A stretch of 64,000 bases of DNA, from assembly GCA_002077065.1 (NCBI GenBank), contig NAJO01000010.1:868001-932000 (forward strand), read 5' to 3'. Shown here piece after piece: positions 57,039 to 64,000 of this stretch. The position numbers and the translations under genes are program-made. The stretch is from Cryoendolithus antarcticus (Eukaryota; Ascomycota; Dothideomycetes; Cladosporiales; Cladosporiaceae). How positions within the stretch are numbered: the first letter of the stretch is position 1; each line of letters starts with the position of its first letter. The notes below the pieces were generated by a model that was given only the letters and a program-made list of their open reading frames with translations, did not search any database and was not told the DNA's origin.

Positions 57039-57660
57039 CAGTGTTGGAAACCTGCGCGCAGCCGTTCGAAATGTTGCGATCGATCTCCGGTGACTAGATC
57101 AGCCTACGGCAGCACCACTCTTACTCCGGTACGGCCAGCATTGTCATGATTGATTGGCCACAGCAGATTGAGCAGCAGATGTGAAGCCGGCGTTGCCGCC
57201 TGACTGGCCTGTCGTCTGTAGATCAGTGTCAATTGACATGGTGAGAAGTGCAAGAACGAAGACTAACGGCGGAAGGTCGAATGGGAGCAGCGTCAGAGCC
57301 ACTCATGGAGGTTTGGCAGCCTTGATTGCCAGCTATGATCGCGATTCTATGCGCGGCCTGACTGTGAGCCAGACATTTGGATAGAAGGAATTCAATGGGT
57401 AAGAGTAGTCTCTGCAGCTGCCACTGCGAATGTACCGTTTTGCTGGGTACTCAGGATTTCAATCGTTACCTCTCCTTTACTTATACACGCCTACACCGCA
57501 GCGAGACCTGTGAGTCACAGTGGCGACGCTGCTCTTGTGCAACGATGCCGTAGCTCGAGCACTGACGGTGTGACAAGGCACGGATGGCCACCCCATGGTT
57601 CAATACATTACACACGTTTTCACAAAGCTCAGCTGCATGCAGCACTCCGTGTCCCATAGC
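57039..57660. other. Intergenic region between the foldback element and VPS15
   Basis: No gene was recognised. A further partial copy of the foldback terminus, GGTGACTAGATCAGCC (57089-57104), lies about 50 bp beyond its right end and matches the terminal GGTGACCAGATCAGGC in 14 of 16 positions. Confidence 0.45.
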
Positions 57661-60600
57661 TCATTGGTGCACATATACCTGCCCGGAGCGATCCGCGCTC
57701 AACACCATGCCGAAAGGTCTCTCCAGTACAGCAACATCGGTAATCGTATCGAGATGTCCGTCAAGCAAATGCTGCGTGCTCGAGCGAATAGCCTCATACC
57801 TTGACGTCTTCACCGCAGCAGCACCAGCACTCCCACGCTTGCTAGATGCACCTGGCGAGATGACATTAGACTGGATGGCAGTGCCTGCAGCAGACATCTC
57901 ATCGCTGTCAGGGGTCTTCTCACTCATGACCCTAGTGTCGAGTCCGATATGGCTGAGCGCATACACCGGCTTCTCGTCCGCTGCACCTCCACTGACGAGC
58001 CTGCAGCCGTCCAAGCGCTCGCAGTCCCAAAAGCGGACTTTGCCGTCTGGACCACCTGTGACTGCGAAGGCGTGCTGAGTGTCGGTGTCATTATTGGCTT
58101 GTTGCTGTCCGACGTAGAGCGCTGTGGCAACTGCGGGTGTCGCTGCAGTGGCGTCGGAGATACTTGCATCATTGCGAACAGAGTTTGCTACCCTGCCGAG
58201 CAGTCCCTCGTACTTGTCATCGTCTAAATTTCGCAGCTCGTAGTCCCGCAGATGGTACTCACCTGTACCACCTGCAGTCGCTGGCCGATAGACTTCGTAG
58301 CAAATCGTCTTCTCGATGTCCCACACTGTCACTTCACCCTTGTGCGTACCGCCAGAAATGCAAACCCGATTGCGGCGGGCAGACTTCCGACTAGGGTGGA
58401 GCTGCAGCCGGGTGATCGGCGCAGCTATCGGGAAGGCAAAAGATCGCAGCTTCAGCTTGAAGCGAAGATCCCAAAGGTCAAGCACGCCGTGAGAAGTCCC
58501 TGTAAGTAGCCAATCGTGCCGCCTGCCAACGCAGAAGGATGTAAGAGCGCCGTGCTGCGCTGGGTTGTGGAGTTCCCATAGGATCGCCATGTGTCGCATA
58601 TCGATTGCAATGACACGATTGAGATTCGTAGCAAGTATGAGTGTGCTCACTGACTCCTCACGGTAGTGTTCACACCAAACTGCGTGCTCCCCAGCGGGAG
58701 CAGCAGTCGGGATCTGCCAGTTGCGCAGATTCCGCAGCTTGTTGTATCGTGTAGTATTGCTACTCGATGCAGCAGAATCTGTGACATCGACCTTGACCGC
58801 ATGCACGCTCCCATCCGAGCCGGTGCAGACGAATGCGTGGGTAGCTTCGATGAAGCACATACTGGTCACTTTGACGCCTTGATCCATGCGGTAGGTGTTG
58901 CGAGAGCGGTGACTTACATTGCGTTCCAATCGCTCGGCATCCCATACTCTCACCGTACCATCATCAGAGGCGGTCAGGAAGAATGCATGGTCTGGTGCTA
59001 CCAGGATTCGACTGACCCGCTCAGTATGCTCGTTGAGTATCGCGACCAGCCTGCCCTGTGGACGCCATGGGACTGTCGATAAGGTGGAAGTGGTGCTCGG
59101 TATAGGGCCACGCTTAGTGGACTGTATCAGCGGACCAAAGTCTGTCGAGTCGACCGGGAAGTGATCGACGTAGACCGCGTCTAGTAGTCTCAAGACGGTA
59201 GGATCGTTGCCGTCATAATTGTGGAACGCTCTGCTACTTGCTGTGCGCTCGACTTGCTTCCGCCGGGCGCCTGCTGGGGCCGGCGAGACTCGTCGACTGC
59301 CACTTACTGGCGTCTGCATCAGTCCTGAAGCATTGACGTCGTCAGTCGCCACTTCAGCAAGCGCCTTCTTAGCTGCGTTTGGGAGCATAACAGCCCCGCT
59401 CTCTCGCTGCCTAAGCTCTCGTTCGACGTCCCGACCTAGTAGCCCTACTCCAGAGCTTGGAGATGAGGACAAGCTGCCCGACGTCTGCTTCCTCAGCGCG
59501 GAGATCTGCAGTGGCTGAGTGCCGAGATAGTCGCGGGTATGTTGCGAGTCGTTGTCTGCGGTATCAAGAAGGCCGCTTTGCTCGGACGCAATCTGTCCTG
59601 GCTTCCTGGCAAGAGCAGTGGCCTCTTGGAGTGCCTCAGCAATAGACCTCTCGTTATCCTGCCCTCGCACGTGCTGTTCGTATGTGCTGGTATCGTTCTC
59701 GAAGAGGACAGTGTGCGGTTGTATCTTGAGCTGGGCAAGAGGCACAACATCATCGTAGATCGCATTACCTGCTGGATCCTCGTGTCTCTTGCGATGAGCT
59801 GTCCGCCAGATGTGCTCTCTGAATGCAAGCAACTTCATCTCGTCTTCGGCTTGCATACCCGCGTTTCGTAATCGTCCAAGCCATTGCTCGTCTTCGTCAA
59901 TCTTTGGCCCTCTGTGCAATATCTTTGTGTCAAAGTCAGCCACTGATGACACTGGCGGCATGAGTGATGCTGTGCGTCCAGAGAGCTGAGTCGACTTCTG
60001 CGCAGGCTTCCAAAACAGGCCCTTGTCAGCTCTGTTGGCCCACTGTATTGACATGTCCAGAACCGAACGCGGCAGTGGCTTCCTCAAGGTGTCTAGCAGC
60101 TCGATTTCGGCCACGTTCGCAACCGGTGTCTTCAGGTACGGGGCAACAAGTGGCGCGACTAGTATGCGTGTGTCGGCCACGGAAAGGAACGTCGTGCTAG
60201 CTGTGATGAAATGTGTGGCAGCCTCCCGAATCCAGATATCTGGATGCATAGTGAACCGAGCAACGGTATCGATCAGCTCCCAAGTCTTCGGTCTTTGCAG
60301 CAATCCAAGCTCAGCCATGCTCGCCAATGAACGTAATGCTTGCTCGACCACGAACTCTTGTGGGTCAGCTAGAGCTTGCAACATAAGCGGCAAAATGAAT
60401 TCCTCGAGGCTCGCGCTGCCGATGTAGACTGCGATACCGACGATGGTCTTGAAGAAAGCACACTTCAGGAGCCAGTCGGGATCGTTCAGGTAGGTGTTCA
60501 GGTGGCTCAAGATGAGGTCACTCGACTTGGACTCCCCAAAGAAGACACACAGGCCTGTGACTGATGACAGAAAGGCTCGTCGCACGGAAATATCCTGGTC

Positions 60601-62316
60601 CACTAGGAAGATCTTCGTCTGCATCTCAAAGTGCTCGATGAGGTCGGAGCGATTCGTGTCGAATGCCTCGAGGGTCGCACCTCCCTCTGCCCCTTGATCT
60701 AGGGTGACGGGCGCAGACAATGGAAATCCATCCGACTTCATGACCTGAATCATATCCAGAAAGCGTCCAGCCGCCTCCGCCAGGGTAGCCAGACATGCTG
60801 CATATGTGGCGCGCACGAGAGTGTTGTCCTTGAAGGTCGTTGACTTGGTGAAAAGCTGCAGCCTCGGGAATACATACTGCGTAAAGAGGAACGAGTTAAC
60901 AGGAGAAGCCACTTTGACGAGCGCAAGTAGCTGTGTCATACTCCGGAGCGCTGCCACCAACACCATCTCATTGCTGTCCTCGAGCAGCGGCATGACATAT
61001 GGCAGGACGCGGTCGAGCTTCGCCTCATCTGGTATACGTTCAGCAAATGCTAGGAGAAGTTCGCACGCCCGGACTTTCGAGGCCGCGCGGGCTGAACTCC
61101 GGATCGAAGCTGTTATGACATCTAGCAATATGAAGGTGCCATTGTCGGTACTGCCGACAGGCATTGACTTAGCCATATGCCTTGTATTAGGCAGCTCAAC
61201 CTGCAGCGGGAAGAGACTGCTGGTCTGACCTGCTTTTGGTAGGCCGCTGGCATCGGATGAAAGATGGGAGTAGCCTAGTGACACGGATAGCATCTCGAAG
61301 TCGTCGTATATTCGATCAATGCGATCGTCAGCTTCACCGTTGTTGGTCTCGCCGGATGTGACAGGTTTGCGGCCAGCTGTCGGATCAGTGATCTCTTGCA
61401 TCAGGGTATGCAGGTGCTGGTAGAAGTATAGCGGAAAGGCCTTGCCCTTGTGCTCATCGAGGTAGTCTTGAGGATGCCACCGCTTCTCGGGATCAAGTTG
61501 GAGCATGTTGCTGATGAGCCTACGGATGTGTTCATCGTCGATCTTGCTCAGCAGCGTTCCAGTCGGGTCATACTCCCCCTTACGATACCTGAACAGCTGG
61601 CTGAGGGTGAAGGTGGGTGCTTCGGTAAACAGCTCAGCCAGGACACATCCCAAGCTGAAGACGTCCATATTCCACTGCACGACATCCTTCTCGCTAGGTT
61701 TCTGGCCTGCGGGTAAGAAGCGTTCTGGAGCGAGGTAGCAGGTGCGTCTTGCAGACGTGTCGAAGAAAGTCGAGAACTCTGCGGGGTTGTCTTCTGGCAG
61801 ATAGACAGGCTTAAAGGCAGATGAGAAGTCGGTGAGGAACGCCCAACCCCATGAAGTGACCAGAACATTTTCAGTCTTGATGTCGCCGTGATAGATGCCT
61901 CGATCGTGGCAGTCTCTCACAGCGCAGAGCAGCTGGAAGGCGATCCACTTCTTTTCGATCGTTTCCAGGAACGGCCGTGTGCTTATACGATCGTATAGCG
62001 AACTGTGAACATACTGACGAACCAGGACGCCAACGCTGCTCGTCTCAATGACACGTTGGTAGGGCAGCACGTTCGGGACGTCCGCCAGCAACTTCCGCTC
62101 ACGCCGTAAGGCTTTCGCGATGTCGCTAAATGAGATTTGCGCTCCTGGCTTGTTGCATACCTTCGCAACGACGATGCCTGACTTATGTCTCGCGCGAACA
62201 GTCCGCAGAAAACGCGCGCCTTGCAACCCTTTCTCGAAAATGAGATCTGCAAGTTCAGGTGTCTCGATTGCACTTGGACCGGCCGGTAGTGTTGTTAGAG
62301 AGTAGCCCTGCCCCAT
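57661..62316 (-). CDS. VPS15: Vps15, regulatory kinase-like subunit of the Vps34 PI3-kinase complex
   Basis: Scaffold of PI3-kinase complexes I and II, needed for autophagy and vacuolar sorting. One uninterrupted exon of 1551 aa. The start MGQGYSLTTL gives an N-myristoylation glycine. The kinase-like domain (about 25-300) has the Vps15-type catalytic loop YHGDIKTENVLVTSWGWAFL (His-Gly-Asp in place of His-Arg-Asp, about 142) and DFSS in place of DFG. Helical HEAT-type repeats follow (about 390-770: LPYVMPLLEDSNEMVLVAAL, DPQEFVVEQALRSLASMAEL). A disordered linker runs to about 1080, then a C-terminal WD40 propeller (HTERVSRILVAPDHAFFLTA, DDGTVRVWDAERL, GHLDTITDVAVLERPFGMVL). Length and domain order match the family; no intron is needed. 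Confidence 0.94.
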   Translation of the reverse strand: MGQGYSLTTLPAGPSAIETPELADLIFEKGLQGARFLRTVRARHKSGIVVAKVCNKPGAQISFSDIAKALRRERKLLADVPNVLPYQRVIETSSVGVLVRQYVHSSLYDRISTRPFLETIEKKWIAFQLLCAVRDCHDRGIYHGDIKTENVLVTSWGWAFLTDFSSAFKPVYLPEDNPAEFSTFFDTSARRTCYLAPERFLPAGQKPSEKDVVQWNMDVFSLGCVLAELFTEAPTFTLSQLFRYRKGEYDPTGTLLSKIDDEHIRRLISNMLQLDPEKRWHPQDYLDEHKGKAFPLYFYQHLHTLMQEITDPTAGRKPVTSGETNNGEADDRIDRIYDDFEMLSVSLGYSHLSSDASGLPKAGQTSSLFPLQVELPNTRHMAKSMPVGSTDNGTFILLDVITASIRSSARAASKVRACELLLAFAERIPDEAKLDRVLPYVMPLLEDSNEMVLVAALRSMTQLLALVKVASPVNSFLFTQYVFPRLQLFTKSTTFKDNTLVRATYAACLATLAEAAGRFLDMIQVMKSDGFPLSAPVTLDQGAEGGATLEAFDTNRSDLIEHFEMQTKIFLVDQDISVRRAFLSSVTGLCVFFGESKSSDLILSHLNTYLNDPDWLLKCAFFKTIVGIAVYIGSASLEEFILPLMLQALADPQEFVVEQALRSLASMAELGLLQRPKTWELIDTVARFTMHPDIWIREAATHFITASTTFLSVADTRILVAPLVAPYLKTPVANVAEIELLDTLRKPLPRSVLDMSIQWANRADKGLFWKPAQKSTQLSGRTASLMPPVSSVADFDTKILHRGPKIDEDEQWLGRLRNAGMQAEDEMKLLAFREHIWRTAHRKRHEDPAGNAIYDDVVPLAQLKIQPHTVLFENDTSTYEQHVRGQDNERSIAEALQEATALARKPGQIASEQSGLLDTADNDSQHTRDYLGTQPLQISALRKQTSGSLSSSPSSGVGLLGRDVERELRQRESGAVMLPNAAKKALAEVATDDVNASGLMQTPVSGSRRVSPAPAGARRKQVERTASSRAFHNYDGNDPTVLRLLDAVYVDHFPVDSTDFGPLIQSTKRGPIPSTTSTLSTVPWRPQGRLVAILNEHTERVSRILVAPDHAFFLTASDDGTVRVWDAERLERNVSHRSRNTYRMDQGVKVTSMCFIEATHAFVCTGSDGSVHAVKVDVTDSAASSSNTTRYNKLRNLRNWQIPTAAPAGEHAVWCEHYREESVSTLILATNLNRVIAIDMRHMAILWELHNPAQHGALTSFCVGRRHDWLLTGTSHGVLDLWDLRFKLKLRSFAFPIAAPITRLQLHPSRKSARRNRVCISGGTHKGEVTVWDIEKTICYEVYRPATAGGTGEYHLRDYELRNLDDDKYEGLLGRVANSVRNDASISDATAATPAVATALYVGQQQANNDTDTQHAFAVTGGPDGKVRFWDCERLDGCRLVSGGAADEKPVYALSHIGLDTRVMSEKTPDSDEMSAAGTAIQSNVISPGASSKRGSAGAAAVKTSRYEAIRSSTQHLLDGHLDTITDVAVLERPFGMVLSADRSGQVYVHQ

Positions 62317-62829
62317 GTTGCAGTCTATCGTGATGCTTCGGGGTATTGCTGCAGGCGAGAGCAGCCTGGACTAAGGCGCACTCGTCTTTGCATCGCGATG
62401 ATTTGCGCGCAACATTCGCAGTCATCAACACTCGCCGTCATGAACACTTACTACGACGAGAACAAGGAAGTTCAGGGGAAATCGCGTTGGTGATTTGGGA
62501 TAGACAGGAACTCATCACGAGTACAGTATCAAGTGAAGTCAAGGTGTGGCGCTAGGATTCGCCAAGACATACTGTGGCGCAGGAACTTCACGCGATCAAT
62601 TAAAATGAGGCAAATGAGGTTCCATCTCAACCATACGTTCTTTGATGCGTGCTTTGATGGCTGTACGACTGCAGTGAACTGCTGACATTCAGTTTCGGCT
62701 GCTTGGGCCTCGATGGTCCCCGACCAGAGAGGGCCGCACGCCTGCGACATTTGGCCTTTGGTGTTGTGTGCCCTGGGCTTCCGACTTCAGCCATATTCCA
62801 TCTGAAGTATGCTTATGCAGTCGGCTGCT
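62317..62829. other. Intergenic region upstream of VPS15
   Basis: This 513-bp stretch lies between the VPS15 start and the 3' end of the small three-exon gene, both on the minus strand. It should hold the VPS15 promoter. No other feature was recognised. Confidence 0.4.
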
Positions 62830-63275
62830 CTACTTTGGTCCAAAGCTGCCCTTCTTCGCCAAGATAGCCTCCTCCTCATCCTGGAGCTCCTTGTCAATCT
62901 TAGCACCCTTCGATGGCTCGTTGCCGTGGTTCTTTGCGGGCAGGGTTGGGTCCTTCTTCAGCTCCTCGACCTCCTTAGGCTGCTGCTCTCCCTCCTTCTC
63001 GCGCTTAGCTTCACGCGCGAGCCTGTTGGCTATCGAGCGCTCGTCCTCTGGAGGAAATCGTCAGTCTCAGCTTCCTCAAGGGTGCACTATCATGCCAATG
63101 GACTCAAACGTACTTGGATCATCGGCGTTGTGTGCGTTCCCCTTGCCCTCGTGGAAGCGCTCGGGTTGGTCCTTCTCGGACTCTGGGGCATTGCGCTGTT
63201 GACTTGTCAACAGAGAACGCTTGGTGAAATTTGAACAGAGCGTACCTGGTCACCAGCTTCCATTGCACTAGACAT
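62830..63275 (-). CDS. Small charged three-exon protein (LEA-like composition), function unknown
   Basis: No single ORF shows this gene; it appears only on splicing. Exons 63275-63246, 63195-63114 and 63047-62830 give 109 aa. Introns are 50 nt (GTACGC..GTCAACAG) and 66 nt (GTACGT..CTGACG..CTCCAG), and phases agree throughout. The product begins MSSAMEAGDQRNAPESEKDQ and continues PERFHEGKGNAHNADDPKDE, RSIANRLAREAKREKEGEQQ, TLPAKNHGNEPSKGAKIDKE, and ends LQDEEEAILAKKGSFGPK. It is very hydrophilic, rich in Lys, Glu, Asp, Asn and Gly, with no membrane or catalytic motif. I recall similar small proteins in many Pezizomycotina, with HGN.PS.GAKID.EL near the end, but no established function. Intron 1's acceptor lies close to its branch site, so that boundary is the least certain. 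Confidence 0.7.
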
Positions 63276-64000
63276 GATAAGTGATTTCTAGGGATTTCCT
63301 GGTGTATTGTGTGGTAATTGAAAGCTGTTTGTCGAGTATACCCTCGAAACAATGACGAGCTCACGCACGAGACTCCAATGTGAAATTCTGAGGGGCATAG
63401 TTGGTGATGTCATTGCTTGGCTATGTGAAGTCGTTCGTGCAACTTGTAGCAGCGTAAGAAGGTGCAATGACTTGCAACTCTACAATGCACCGCCCGGCGG
63501 TTCATCACGGTGTACTCAAGCGAACAACGTGGAAAGGAGCTCATGGCTTGCGCATGATGATTGATCGATCGAACGGAGTCCACTGAGCACCATGTATGCT
63601 CCCCTGCAACCAACATGTCACGTCGCGGCCTCATCCATGTTACGGACATGTCAGCTGTCTCGCGACAAAGTAAATGCTACGCCCAGGTGAAGCGAGGGAA
63701 TGATGGGCCATTATGATCACTGATGCGTCCCTGAGTTGGATGACCGAGGTGCTGCTAGGCTTTGCTCCCATGGGAACAGTCCGACGCTATGGCAATCCTG
63801 CTCGACAGTACAGTACAGAAGCCATCATCCGAGAGGCTGCCGGCTGTAGTAGCTTGCGAAAGCGAGTCCAGTCTCAAGCTCGAGCTTGATGCATATCTAC
63901 AGAGCAGCTGCGACTTGCACTCTCGGACTGTTCTACAGCACTGACTCGGGAGTTCGAGCTTTTGCGATGTCATGACCACTTTTGCGCAGTGGCCATCCCT
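63276..64000. other. Right-hand end of the window, no gene seen
   Basis: About 725 bp upstream of the small charged gene. Short ORFs (for example 63352-63564 and 63762-63944 on the plus strand) lack features and splice logic. It should include the promoter of the small gene; a neighbouring gene may begin beyond the window. Confidence 0.35.

Noticed and set aside
1..64000. Biosynthetic cluster, CRISPR array or intact transposon
   Set aside because: No polyketide or peptide synthetase, transporter cluster, spaced short repeats, transposase or reverse transcriptase motif was seen on either strand.

Overview
This is a nuclear contig fragment from a filamentous ascomycete (Pezizomycotina; Dothideomycetes is my best guess from overall protein resemblance, not tested). 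The evidence is many spliced genes with very short introns (49-90 nt, most 50-58 nt) carrying GTAAGT/GTATGT-type donors, CTAAC/CTGAC-like branch points and CAG/TAG acceptors, plus typical fungal proteins: a Sat4-type kinase, GH72 and GH125 enzymes, GPI-anchored Ser/Thr-rich wall proteins, Nuf2 and Vps15. I found no tRNA, rRNA, CRISPR array, intact transposon or biosynthetic cluster.

Layout. 1-6.0 kb: C-terminus of a coiled-coil protein, the S-adenosylmethionine carrier PET8, a four-EF-hand Ca2+-regulated mitochondrial carrier (SAL1/SCaMC type) tail-to-tail with it, then cyclin C (SSN8). 6.1-7.3 kb: TFIIH subunit TFB4. 8.0-21.0 kb: an apparently intronless cytoplasmic dynein heavy chain of 4320 aa. 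21.4-29.1 kb (minus strand): a membrane GNAT acetyltransferase reassembled from two ORFs, a SAT4/HAL4-type kinase, and a TilS-like tRNA(Ile)-lysidine synthase with a mitochondrial-type N-terminus. 30.5-34.1 kb: three poorly known genes. 35.2-38.4 kb (minus): secreted GH125 alpha-1,6-mannosidase and PP4 catalytic subunit. 39.8-47.8 kb: prion-like low-complexity protein, AP-3 beta (APL6), an unassigned protein, kinetochore NUF2. 48.9-54.9 kb: two adjacent co-oriented cell-wall genes, a 1193-aa GPI-anchored adhesin-like protein with tandem repeats and a PAN-like Cys-rich domain, and a GH72 glucanosyltransferase. 55.4-63.3 kb: an Arg-rich small protein, a 265-bp foldback repeat, VPS15, and a small three-exon charged protein.

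The genes are mostly unrelated housekeeping functions: transcription (SSN8, TFB4), trafficking and motors (dynein, APL6, VPS15), signalling (SAT4, PPH3) and mitochondrial transport. The only clear local pairing is the two wall genes at 48.9-54.9 kb. I did not find a convincing undescribed multi-gene system. The most distinctive items are the foldback element, the repeat-bearing wall protein, two stop-free introns whose length is a multiple of three, and several gene models that appear only after splicing is worked out. Exon boundaries were set by hand from splice consensus, phase and family alignment from memory; no database or RNA evidence was available.
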